Assembly (NCBI RefSeq): GCF_900177645.1
Contig: NZ_FXAO01000005.1
Coordinates: forward strand, 144,143 to 208,142
Length of the DNA stretch: 64,000 nucleotides
Reading direction: 5' to 3'
Source of the DNA: Arenibacter troitsensis
Lineage (GTDB): Bacteria; Bacteroidota; Bacteroidia; Flavobacteriales; Flavobacteriaceae
Shown: positions 32,601-40,459 of the stretch, one piece after another
Numbering within the stretch: the first letter of the stretch is position 1
How the letters are laid out: each line of letters begins with the position of its first letter
Notes under the pieces: generated by a model
What the model was told of the DNA's origin: nothing
Databases searched by the model: none
The model's input: only the letters and a program-made list of their open reading frames with translations
Position numbers and translations under genes: made by a program

Positions 32601-33011
32601 CAAAAGTCCATCCGCATTTATATCTACCATGGTAACTCCGGTAGGAAAACCGTTTACACCCTTCACTTTCGATACCAAGGTAGTTTCCTCAAAAGTAAGA
32701 TTACCTTTATTTATAAAAAGTTTGTTGGAGTAAAGATTGGAAACAAAATAAATATCGGGAAGTTCATCATTGTTTAAATCCCCTACGGCCACTCCACCAC
32801 CATTATAAAGATATTCATAAAGTACCCCATTTACGGTAGGGCTTTCATTAATAACATTTATAAAATTTAATTTGGTTTCATTGGGACTCATTAAGGTAAA
32901 AAGAGCTTCGGTATCTTCTTGGCCTTCATTTATAGCTTCCTGTTTTCCTTTATTTTCCCCGCAACTAAGGAACAAAAAGCTCAAACCTAAAATGACACTA
33001 GTCTTCTTCAT
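29604..33011 (-). CDS. VCBS/FG-GAP repeat and ASPIC/UnbV domain lipoprotein
   Basis: A 1,135-residue protein starting at MKKTSVILGLSFLFLSCGEN with a lipobox ending in Cys (FLSC). An in-frame Met three residues earlier (33020) is less likely. Many beta-propeller (FG-GAP/VCBS) blades carry calcium-type DxDxDG loops, such as DYDKDGDLDMFLIN, DIDNNDGL-like and DADGDGDLDLYIVSGG, in two sets (about residues 60-520 and 670-1080). These flank an ASPIC/UnbV segment (about residues 550-640, LKIKLLGPERNTFGIGARI, LHFGIG). In Bacteroidota such large lipoproteins often accompany SusC/SusD pairs. It lies downstream of susD but has its own promoter-like box. Glycan or protein binding at the surface is plausible. 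Confidence 0.85.
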   Translation of the reverse strand: MKKTSVILGLSFLFLSCGENKGKQEAINEGQEDTEALFTLMSPNETKLNFINVINESPTVNGVLYEYLYNGGGVAVGDLNNDELPDIYFVSNLYSNKLFINKGNLTFEETTLVSKVKGVNGFPTGVTMVDINADGLLDIYVCKSGDYTELDQRRNELYVNKGNNKDGIPMFEEEAQKYGLDLPHYSTQAAFLDYDKDGDLDMFLINHGIEPADVEPNISALVNKKSDYSSERLFRNDNGKYIDVSEGSGIINNSIGFGLGIAIGDLNNDQWPDILVGHDYSEKDHLYLNQKDGTFKEVILQATNHISNFSMGNDIGDINNDGLLDFISVDMVSNNNYDLKTSMSGMSIKRFQDIVDLGLHHQYMFNTLQLNNGNFIENDIPAFSEIGKYSGISNTNWSWAPLFFDMDNDGWQDVFVSNGILRSFRNNDFVIYKRKRVDQLYKDLEIYKNRDSLIKTYYEDVLDRMPEKKEVNLLFRNNKDFTFSLMNEAWQLNTPSCTNGAAYVDLDNDGDMDIIGNNINDAAFVYRNNARELASKNNYLKIKLLGPERNTFGIGARITVESNEDKQIKEQYLSRGFQSSVSEILHFGIGAADHVKHLKIVWPDGKSQSMNGVTANQQITLSYKDAVISDNPIDEIQQSIFKDVTEVVRTNYKHAENKFDDFERESLLPHKLSEYGPSLAIGDVNNDTLDDFYVGGAKGQQGALFLQQQDGTFISVLESLWEKDRNHEDVSSVFFDADGDGDLDLYIVSGGNEEMEQDEYYRDRLYENLGNGQFVKKENALPNDLVSGSCVKIADFDNDGDFDLFIGGKLIPGKYPLPASSYLLRNESSDGNLKFVNITEELAPFMNQLGMVSDAEWLDLDNDKNLDLIIVGEWTPIMIIKNTGGKFVDVTSRSGLENTTGWWFSVASADFDHDGDRDFIVGNLGLNYKYKASPEGPFEVYASDFDKNGSLDIVLSYQEKGVAYPLRGRECTSNQMPFIKEKFPSYHDFGMADLATVYGEEELKKSTHYKATTFETTYVENLGNFQFKTHQIEGVAQFSSVNSILIEDFDKDGNLDALLSGNLYQSEVETPRNDAGYGVFLKGNGKGRFVTLYPNESGLLVRGDVKNAGILKSKSGIGQRIVFAKNGEELQFLGY

Positions 33012-33064
33012 TATATACAATAATTATCTTCAAATGCGTTTTTACCTCAGAAATGACCATTTGG

Positions 33065-33072
33065 CAAACCTA
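33065..33072 (-). promoter_or_regulatory. Putative promoter of the VCBS gene (TAGGTTTG with upstream TTG)
   Basis: On the minus strand, TTG (33095-33097), a 22-bp spacer and TAGGTTTG match the Bacteroidota promoter layout. The start codon is 53 bp downstream. Confidence 0.5.
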
Positions 33073-33110
33073 AACTTCAACCGCTAAAAAATTACAATTT
33101 ACTTAAATTA

Positions 33111-33121
33111 AACCTAAGGTT
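33111..33121. promoter_or_regulatory. Palindrome AACCTAAGGTT upstream of the VCBS gene
   Basis: An 11-bp dyad with five-base arms, about 40 bp upstream of the -7 box. A longer relative, TAACCTCAGGTTA, lies at 46604-46616. It could be an operator. Confidence 0.3.
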
Positions 33122-33318
33122 AAGAAGAATGTCCAAGAATCGAAATCATCAAAAAAATCCAACAAATGATATGCCCCCCCTGTTTCCTCTTTATGCAACC
33201 TTTCCTTATTAAAAAGTACTAACAGATAATCTTTAGAAGGTCAAACCCCTTTTAAGAAAATCTGTCAGTACAGGTTTAATTTCAATTAATCCGTTCAGGT
33301 ATAACATTATTTATATAT

Positions 33319-33360
33319 ACACCAGAAACAACTAAATGCCAAAAGTGTTACTTCTGGTGT
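33319..33360 (-). terminator. Possible hairpin terminator after susD (first pair)
   Basis: Arms ACACCAGAA / TTCTGGTGT (9 bp), 24-nt loop, directly after the susD stop on the minus strand, followed by AT-rich sequence without a clean T run. Confidence 0.45.
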
Positions 33361-34806
33361 TTAATAACCAGGATTTTGAATCAATACCCCATTACTAAGA
33401 TCAATTTCGTTTTGTGGTATTGGAAAATAGTAATTTTTAGGCCTAACAAAGACTCTTACGGGATCAAATTGTCCTCTATCTTCCCCATAAATCTCCACTA
33501 TATCTACAATCCCGGCCTTATCCCATCTCATAAGATCTTGATGACGTTGGTTCTCACCGAGCAATTCCACACGCCGTTCATGGATTAATTCCGGCATTCC
33601 GGCATTGGAGACAAAAGGTAATCCAACCCGATCTCGAACAGCATTAATTTCATCATCCCCTGCGCCTAGACCATTTTTCCGGATCTTTGCTTCAGCCACC
33701 AATAAATAGACATCCGCCGATCTTAGGATAGGTACATTGGCCTGATTACTTAAACTTCCATCGTCATTAAAGGTGGTGAACTTGTTCAAACTAAATCCAG
33801 TTTGGGTCAAGTCTGCAGTAAATTCTGTTAACTCTGGTCCTCTTTGCACCATATCGCCTGGTTTATAGATAGAATATTCCAAACGTGGATCACCATCTTC
33901 AAATTCATCCACCACATTTTGTACGGGGTTATGAAAATCCCAACCACCCCATGGTCTTGGAGTTACAAAATATTGAGGATTATCTACCCAATCTGAGCCC
34001 TGTGCAGCAAAAAGCATCTCGGGATTATTCTCTGTTGCCGGGGTAAAATTATCCCTGAAGTTATCGGCCAAAGGATATGGACCATTTATGACCTCCGTAC
34101 CAGCAGCGATAGTTCCATCAAAGTCTTCCTGATAAAGATAAAGCTTAGCCAATAATCCATTGGCTGATCCCTTATTGGGTCTACCTAGATTTTCACTGTT
34201 ATGGGTTGCAGGCAACAAACTTACGGCAGCAATTAGATCGGATTCAATCTGCGCCTGTACTTCTGCCAGAGTGGCTTTTGGGACGTTGAAATTACTTTCT
34301 ATGATATTGTCCTCCAGTATCAAAGGTACCCCACCATAAATCACTGAAAATCTCCAATACCCAAATGCCCTAATAAAATGTGCTTCACCCAAAACCCTAT
34401 TCTTTAAGGTTTCGTCCATATCCTCAATTCCCGGAACATTAATCAAAACTGCATTGGCCCTATTGATCATTTCGTATTTGTTTTTCCAGCCTGCCCTTAC
34501 ACCATAGTTACTGGCATCCATGGTAAAATTCTCCATAGCTTCTTCATAACCGTGGTCTCCTGCCCTAAAAATATCATCGGCACAATTGTCGAAAACATTT
34601 TCATTGTGCCCATAGGAATCCTCTTCCCTAAGAAGGGTATACATGGCGTTGGCGGCCGCTACTGCATCATCCCCATTACGCCAGAAAGTGGCCGAAGTAG
34701 ATTCGCCATATGCAGTAGTGTCCAGAATATTCTTATCACAGCTACCAACCAAAAACGATAAGCACGCTATGGGAAGTAGGTATCTGTTTTTTATAATGTT
34801 TATCAT
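33361..34806 (-). CDS. SusD/RagB family outer-membrane glycan-binding lipoprotein (first pair)
   Basis: A 481-residue surface lipoprotein (signal with lipobox VGSC, giving SCDKNILD after processing). Family signatures are GESTSATFWRNGDDAVAAANAMY in the N-terminal TPR part, LGEAHFIRAFGYWRFSVIYGGVPLI, LPATHNSENLGRPNKGSANGLLAKLYLY, RSADVYLLVAEAKIR, and the C-terminal HERRVELLGENQRHQDLMRW and YFPIPQNEIDLS. It captures oligosaccharides and acts as the lid of the TonB-dependent SusC partner encoded 45 bp upstream. The glycan type cannot be deduced. Confidence 0.94.
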   Translation of the reverse strand: MINIIKNRYLLPIACLSFLVGSCDKNILDTTAYGESTSATFWRNGDDAVAAANAMYTLLREEDSYGHNENVFDNCADDIFRAGDHGYEEAMENFTMDASNYGVRAGWKNKYEMINRANAVLINVPGIEDMDETLKNRVLGEAHFIRAFGYWRFSVIYGGVPLILEDNIIESNFNVPKATLAEVQAQIESDLIAAVSLLPATHNSENLGRPNKGSANGLLAKLYLYQEDFDGTIAAGTEVINGPYPLADNFRDNFTPATENNPEMLFAAQGSDWVDNPQYFVTPRPWGGWDFHNPVQNVVDEFEDGDPRLEYSIYKPGDMVQRGPELTEFTADLTQTGFSLNKFTTFNDDGSLSNQANVPILRSADVYLLVAEAKIRKNGLGAGDDEINAVRDRVGLPFVSNAGMPELIHERRVELLGENQRHQDLMRWDKAGIVDIVEIYGEDRGQFDPVRVFVRPKNYYFPIPQNEIDLSNGVLIQNPGY

Positions 34807-34851
34807 GATTTTTAAGTTTTCTATTTATTAAATTGAATCTATACCTATATA

Positions 34852-37800
34852 TTAAAAACCAATATTAGCACCCAACAAATACGTTCTTGCCTGTGGAAAC
34901 TGGGCAAAATCTACATTCTGCTGCAGGTTTCCATCGGTTAATCCCAATTCCGGATCAAAACCTGAATATCCAGTTATGGTAAAGACATTCTGTCCGGTAA
35001 CATAGAACCTTAACCGCGACAATCCAATTTTATCGGTTAAGTCCGACGGAATAGTATAGCCAACAGTAAGATTTTTCAACCTTAAAAAATCTCCTTTTTC
35101 AATAAACAAATCAGATGTTCTATGATTTAAGTTGGTACGCAGGGTGGAGACTCTTGGAATCTCATTGCTCGTACCTGGTCCCGTCCAACGACCGGTAATA
35201 TCCGAGTAGAGATTGAAAGGATAACTGGCATCTAACCCTTGCATTCTGTCTGCGTTATAAATATCCACCCCGGCAACACCCAAGAAGAACATGGTTAGAT
35301 CAAAACCTTTATAATTTGCGCTGGCATTTATACCATAAGTCATTTTTGGATGGGGACTTCCTATAATCTCTCTGTCCTTATCATCAATTACATTATCGTT
35401 GTTTATGTCGATAAACCGAACATCGCCCGGTACGGCTCCTGGTTGCTCAGCATGGGCATCGATATCTGCTTGGGTCTGAAAAAGACCATCTGTTCGCCAT
35501 CCGTAAAAGGTACCAATAGGGTGGCCTTCATAAGTACGGCTAATCTCTTGGTTGGGTCTTCCATAAAAACTAGAACCCAAAAAAGTACCACTGACCAATT
35601 TCACTACTTCATTTTTCACAAAGGAAGCATTGGCCCCTAAACTATAACCAAAGTCTCCTTTAGTATCTTGCCAATTCAATTCCACTTCCAAACCTTTGTT
35701 CCTTACTTTACCAATGTTTAGGTATGGCGATGGGTTGCTTCCTTGGGATCCAATAACTGGTGGCCTAAGTAACATATCGTCGGTATCCTTTATAAAGTAA
35801 TTAAAGTTTGATGTTAATCTGTTGTCCAAGAAACCCATATCTACACCAAAGTTGGTCATTCTCACCGTTTCCCAAGAAATATCGGTATTGGCAAAACTGG
35901 ATTGATTGGCACCGACTACATCAACACTTCCATCCAAACCTAAGGAGTATCTTTGTCCCCTGCTTATTCTTGCCAGATATTGTAATCTGTCTATGTTCTG
36001 GTTTCCCAATTCTCCCCAACCACCGGTTACTTTTAAATTATCCATAAAGGGCACATCAAAAAAAGACTCTTCAGAAACCCTCCAACCTAAAGAAAAGGCA
36101 GGAAAAACACCAGTTCTATTTCCTTCGGCAAATTTTGAGGATTCATCCGACCTTACAGTTGCGGTCAACAGATATTTATCCATAAAGGAATAATTTACCC
36201 TTCCGAAGATAGATTCCAATCCATCGTGTGCCTTGTATTCACCCATATTATTCAATTCCCCAGTACCAAGTAGACGTTGGCTAGGATCTTCGTCAGGTAA
36301 ATTCTTGGCACTTGCACTAAATCCTTGATAATCAAAAGACTGTTGAGTGTACCCCCCCACAACACCAATTCTATGGTCCCCAAATATTTTGTCATAAGTA
36401 AGGAAGTATTCCATCAAAAACGAAAACTGCTCATCGTAACTACGATTGGCACTGTTTTCATTGGTAGTCCTAATTTGATTCAATACCTGTGGTCTAAAAC
36501 TCCTTTGATCTAAAATAGTGTAATCAACGCCAAAATTGGCCTTGAACTTCAAATCTGGCGTAATGCTTATTTCCGGAGTTATGTTTGCCAAAAGCCTGGT
36601 ATCCCTTCTATCAGCATCTTGAATATCTACCTCGAAAAGTGGATTGTTAATGTCGCCAAATTCGCCACTAATTTGATTGGAACTATAATTACCATCACTG
36701 TCTTTGATAGGAAGTCCAGGGTGGAAACGAATGGCACTCCAAATTAATCCGTTTTGGGCGGAAGTGGTATTAAAACCATTACTGGTCCTTGAAGATAAAG
36801 ACATGGTCTGCCCAATTTTCAACCATTCCTTAATCTTGTGATCCGAATTGATTCTTAAGCTTACCCTGTCTGCCGCAGATTTCTCTATGATTCCTTCTTC
36901 ATTGTAATACCCTAAACCAAAAAGATAAGTAGAATAGTCATTTCCTCCACTTAGGTTAAGATCCACATTTTGCGTCTTACCTGTTACAAAAAGGGCATCC
37001 TGCCAGTTGGTAAGTTGTGTCTGATACTGTGCATCTTGCCAAATAGGGTTTACTGGAATACCATCATTGGCATAACGCTCCCTCTTTATTTCAGCCAAGG
37101 TAGGTGCATCCAAAACATCCAAAGTTTTGCCCACATTGGAGAAACCAGTGTAAGCATCAACGCTCATATTCAACTTCCCGGATTTACCTTTTCTGGTTGT
37201 AACAATAACCACCCCGTTGGCAGCCCTGGTACCATAAATAGCTGAGGCTGAAGCATCCTTTAAAACTTGGATGGATTCAATATCGTTCGGATTTACACCA
37301 TCAATATTAGCTGTTGGTATTCCATCGACTACATATAAAGGTTCCGAGTTGTTTACCGTACCCGTTCCGCGAATTCTAATGGCGACCGAGCCTCCTGGTG
37401 CTCCTCCATTGGGCACTACCTGGACTCCAGCCATTCTTCCTTGAAGGGCCTTATCTATTCCAGATATTGGCAAATTCTTGAAGTCGTCTCCTTTAATAGA
37501 GGAAATGGCACCGGTAACATCCTTTTTTGCTGTTGTACCATAACCAACAACGACTACCTCATCCAGGAAATTGGCGTCCTCTTCCAGTTGTACATTAATT
37601 GAGGTATTCTGCCCAACCGTTCTTTCCATGGTCTGCATTCCTAAATAGGAAAACACTAATATGGCATTACTTGAACTTACTTCTATGGTGTAATTACCAT
37701 CAAAATCGGCAACAGCGCCATTACTCGTATTTTTTTCCTGTACGGAGGCTCCTGAAAGGGGCATACCTTGGGAATCGGTGATATTTCCCCTCACCGTTAC

Positions 37801-37980
37801 GGGATCTTGCCCAATAGCTTCAATAATAATCGATACATTGGCCCGTCCTTCGTAGACACCCAAACCAAAAAGAAGGGTGTAAAGCAACAAAGTGTGCTTA
37901 ATTTCAAATTTTGGCAAAAAACATAAATCCCTCCATTTTTGCAAATAGAAGGAAAATACCAAGTGTTCTTGTTTTTTCAT
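34852..37980 (-). CDS. SusC/RagA family TonB-dependent outer-membrane receptor (first pair)
   Basis: A 1,042-residue importer. After an N-terminal signal region (hydrophobic at about residues 30-45) comes a carboxypeptidase-regulatory-like domain (VRGNITDSQGMPLSGASVQE), the TonB-box region DEVVVVGYGT, the plug (VTGAISSIKGDDFKN, YVVDGIP, IQVLKDASASAIYGTRAANG) and a 22-strand-type barrel ending YLLGANIGF. The first 25 or so residues are unusual for a signal peptide, so the start could be internal, but no nearby Met offers one. It is the first gene of the susC-susD unit and carries import of SusD-bound glycans energised by TonB. Confidence 0.94.
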   Translation of the reverse strand: MKKQEHLVFSFYLQKWRDLCFLPKFEIKHTLLLYTLLFGLGVYEGRANVSIIIEAIGQDPVTVRGNITDSQGMPLSGASVQEKNTSNGAVADFDGNYTIEVSSSNAILVFSYLGMQTMERTVGQNTSINVQLEEDANFLDEVVVVGYGTTAKKDVTGAISSIKGDDFKNLPISGIDKALQGRMAGVQVVPNGGAPGGSVAIRIRGTGTVNNSEPLYVVDGIPTANIDGVNPNDIESIQVLKDASASAIYGTRAANGVVIVTTRKGKSGKLNMSVDAYTGFSNVGKTLDVLDAPTLAEIKRERYANDGIPVNPIWQDAQYQTQLTNWQDALFVTGKTQNVDLNLSGGNDYSTYLFGLGYYNEEGIIEKSAADRVSLRINSDHKIKEWLKIGQTMSLSSRTSNGFNTTSAQNGLIWSAIRFHPGLPIKDSDGNYSSNQISGEFGDINNPLFEVDIQDADRRDTRLLANITPEISITPDLKFKANFGVDYTILDQRSFRPQVLNQIRTTNENSANRSYDEQFSFLMEYFLTYDKIFGDHRIGVVGGYTQQSFDYQGFSASAKNLPDEDPSQRLLGTGELNNMGEYKAHDGLESIFGRVNYSFMDKYLLTATVRSDESSKFAEGNRTGVFPAFSLGWRVSEESFFDVPFMDNLKVTGGWGELGNQNIDRLQYLARISRGQRYSLGLDGSVDVVGANQSSFANTDISWETVRMTNFGVDMGFLDNRLTSNFNYFIKDTDDMLLRPPVIGSQGSNPSPYLNIGKVRNKGLEVELNWQDTKGDFGYSLGANASFVKNEVVKLVSGTFLGSSFYGRPNQEISRTYEGHPIGTFYGWRTDGLFQTQADIDAHAEQPGAVPGDVRFIDINNDNVIDDKDREIIGSPHPKMTYGINASANYKGFDLTMFFLGVAGVDIYNADRMQGLDASYPFNLYSDITGRWTGPGTSNEIPRVSTLRTNLNHRTSDLFIEKGDFLRLKNLTVGYTIPSDLTDKIGLSRLRFYVTGQNVFTITGYSGFDPELGLTDGNLQQNVDFAQFPQARTYLLGANIGF

Positions 37981-38371
37981 CTACAGTTTGATTAGTTGGT
38001 TAAATTGTAAAAGTATACTAATGTAGTAAAACGTTTAAGCACATTATTAAAAATGTAACCCTACTTTGTTGATTTTACATAATAATAACACAAAGCTTAC
38101 ATTGAGTTATATTACAACAGTTATACAAATACTACAATCTAAGGTAATAAAAAGAAGCGTTGGATACCCAAGCTTATAATGTTAAATTTTTCAACCTTCC
38201 AACTCTTTATCCATAGAAATCAAATTTCCAAGTATTACTTTTGCTTATCACATTTAAGCTACATACAATCCTCTGATTAAGAGAACACTAACTATACTTT
38301 TCCAAATGGAGTACGACCAAAGGCATTTATAACGCAAGCGAAAAATGCTAGGTCGGAGGAAATAAGACTTA
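37981..38371. other. Upstream region of susC (first pair)
   Basis: About 390 bp, AT-rich, in which I saw no gene. AAACGTTT at 38029-38036 (within TAAAACGTTTAA), about 50 bp before the susC start, is a LacI-operator-like palindrome and a candidate regulatory site. No exact TAnnTTTG box was found on the minus strand. Confidence 0.35.
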
Positions 38372-38581
38372 TTAGAGGTAGCCCCCTGCCATTTTAATAG
38401 ACTCACCCATGTAGAATACCCCAAAAAATAGATGTATCCCCAACATGAACAACAGTCCCAATGGAAACTCCGTCGACGTAATTATTTTATACGTAATTCT
38501 TTATTTCTAGATCGATTTCTAAAACTCCGAAGATAAAGTTCCAATAGTCTTCAGGTATTTTCTTTGTACGTTCTCCTCCAT
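38372..38581 (-). pseudogene. Small membrane-protein gene interrupted by a 57-bp insertion
   Basis: On the minus strand, ATG at 38581, 17 bp after the stop of the 423-aa membrane protein, opens MEENVQRKYLKTIGTLSSEF and then meets TAG. After three in-frame stops the same frame resumes as PLGLLFMLGIHLFFGVFYMG, then ESIKMAGGYL and a stop at 38372-38374. The interruption is flanked by 8-bp direct repeats, AAACTCCG (38465-38472 and 38522-38529, plus strand). Deleting one 57-bp unit (49 bp plus one repeat copy) restores a continuous 50-residue protein with one membrane helix. I infer a small conserved gene of this operon broken by a short duplicating insertion. The family is unknown. Confidence 0.5.
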
Positions 38582-38598
38582 TAAAAATAATCCTCAGT

Positions 38599-39870
38599 TT
38601 AGTTCATAGGAAATCTATCCCTGTCTCCCAGATCCCCGTGTACACTTATGGCTATCATTGCCAGAATGGCCAGTACACCAAGTACGACCAACACATAAAA
38701 AAACCATTTTTTAAGGTCTACCTTATCCATTTCCGTATAGTTGAACTGTAAGCTACCCGATCTGAGCAAGACAAAAATTAAAAGGATGTTCCCCACATAA
38801 AGATGGTGGTTAAGATGCATTTCACCCCCAAAAATCCCCGTTACGGCATAGCTCATAAACGTATAAGCCAATAGCATGGTAAAAAATGTAATCAGAACAT
38901 CCTTTTGTGTGAACTGATCTTTTTTAAATCGCCAAAAGATGGATATCACCATTGCCAACAACACCAAAAGGACCATAATGGTGCTAATGGATGCAATGGA
39001 TTCTATATTGGGCAAATTCTCCAAACGTCTGGCAATATGATCATAGGTCAATGATTCCCTATAAACGATCAATGGAATAAAAAGTACCACTATAATCAAG
39101 GCCGACCAATTTTCCCATTTCACAGCCCTTGGAATCTCCTTAGGCCACTTGGAAGTAAACACCCCATAAGCCATACCCGAGCCACCACAAATACCTATGC
39201 AGTATTCCATAACATTCCACATATTAAAAGGGATTTGCCAGGTATTCCCCAGAACATGTAAAAAATTACCAAAACTAAAACCAATACCCCCGCCCAACAT
39301 AGCGTAAAAGGCCACCCTAATGGCCGAGTTTCTCTTTTCCCTGGCCATATACCACAACATGGCCAATCCAGCACCAAAACACACGGCCCAGGCCTCTGAA
39401 CGCGGAGGTGTCATTTTGAAGCCGATCTGCTCTATAAGAAAATAATAGCTGATAATGCCACCAACCGTCATTTCCGACAGCAACGACCCCCATCTTACTC
39501 TATTTTCCTTAGTAGAATCCAAGGTTAAACCTACAAGGCCACCCCCCAATAAACCGAATAACCCACCTATAACAAAGAGCATTCCCAAGCCATAATACGC
39601 ATTTACAAAGTTATCGGCAAAACCGTAACCTACCACCATGCCATAGCTGATCATTCCTCCAGCCCCCCAACCTACGGCCGATGCCAAAGCCACCAACATC
39701 ATTTTATTATACCAGTCCTTTCTACCGGAAACGAGCACTAAGGCCAAGCCTCCTATTGCTCCTGCCCAGGCTGCTCCCTGTTCATGTCCAAACTGCCCCC
39801 TAATAGCCCAAGCTGTGGCCAAAGACATACCCACTATCAAAATTTGAATTCCTATTTTATTAGTTTTCAT
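38599..39870 (-). CDS. Polytopic membrane protein of unknown function (423 aa)
   Basis: About 11-12 hydrophobic segments, Gly-rich in the first half (WAGAIGGLALVLVSGRKDWYNK, ASAVGWGAGGMISYGMVVGYG). It begins MKTNKIGIQILIVGMSLATAWAIRGQFGHEQG; the GQFGHEQGAAW motif and the aromatic-rich loops look like conserved functional positions. I do not recognise a named transporter family. It sits between the two SusC/SusD regions on the same strand, downstream of a decayed phosphoesterase and upstream of a broken small gene. It may export or import a product of glycan breakdown, but this is a guess. Confidence 0.75.
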   Translation of the reverse strand: MKTNKIGIQILIVGMSLATAWAIRGQFGHEQGAAWAGAIGGLALVLVSGRKDWYNKMMLVALASAVGWGAGGMISYGMVVGYGFADNFVNAYYGLGMLFVIGGLFGLLGGGLVGLTLDSTKENRVRWGSLLSEMTVGGIISYYFLIEQIGFKMTPPRSEAWAVCFGAGLAMLWYMAREKRNSAIRVAFYAMLGGGIGFSFGNFLHVLGNTWQIPFNMWNVMEYCIGICGGSGMAYGVFTSKWPKEIPRAVKWENWSALIIVVLFIPLIVYRESLTYDHIARRLENLPNIESIASISTIMVLLVLLAMVISIFWRFKKDQFTQKDVLITFFTMLLAYTFMSYAVTGIFGGEMHLNHHLYVGNILLIFVLLRSGSLQFNYTEMDKVDLKKWFFYVLVVLGVLAILAMIAISVHGDLGDRDRFPMN

Positions 39871-39999
39871 CGGTTTATACTTTTACCAAGGTTTATTTTT
39901 CTTCGCTTTATTTCAATAGTTTCAATTTCATTGCCAATATTATGGGTGACTACAAATAGTCATGCTACTTATTGATCCGTACATTGCAAAATGTTCCAC

Positions 40000-40310
40000 T
40001 TAACTGCAAATCTTAGCTTCTGGTAAGGCCATCTCAATATCATACAAAACTGCTCCTGCAGAGGTTATTCAATGCACTCCATTCTTAGTAGCCCAGTAAT
40101 AATGGGGAACATGACCATTCAAAAACACCTGAACCTTATGCCGTTCAAAAATGTTTCCCCAGAATTTAAGGGTCTGTTCCGTTTTTGCCCTTCCATTTTT
40201 CATGGTACTACACAAGGGTTTTCGTTGAAAAATGGACAATAATCCAGCTTCCCAATCCCATTCCAAAACGTTTCCAACCACTTTTTCTGGGTATCGAATA
40301 TTCTAAGAAA
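40000..40310 (-). pseudogene. Remnant of a calcineurin-like metallophosphoesterase
   Basis: On the minus strand, fragments of one phosphoesterase C-terminus lie in two frames. FLRIFDTQKKWLE is in one frame. After a frameshift near 40275 comes KPLCSTMKNGRAKTEQTLKF, WGNIFERHKVQVFLNGHVPH and YYWATKNGVH. A TGA (about 40068) then interrupts, and ITSAGAVLYDIEMALPEAKI continues in the same frame to TAA at 40000-40002. FLNGHVPHYYW is a decayed form of the metal-binding GHxH motif of purple-acid-phosphatase-like enzymes. The catalytic N-terminal two-thirds is missing. It is a dead remnant, not an expressed small protein. Confidence 0.6.
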
Positions 40311-40392
40311 GTAATTTTCCATAAGGCATTACTGTTCTTTTCCTAAATAAAACTGGTTCCGGAAATTTGCTTGTCCGGGCTGTCCACAACAG

Positions 40393-40427
40393 TAAAAAGA
40401 GGCAGCCCTTACGGAATGCCTCCTTTA
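40393..40427 (-). terminator. Intrinsic terminator after susD (second pair)
   Basis: On the minus strand, GAGGCA / TGCCTC arms with a 12-nt loop are followed by TTTTT, 33 bp after the susD stop. Confidence 0.75.
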
Positions 40428-40459
40428 AATTAGCTGCTATAATAATTCAAATAAATAAT

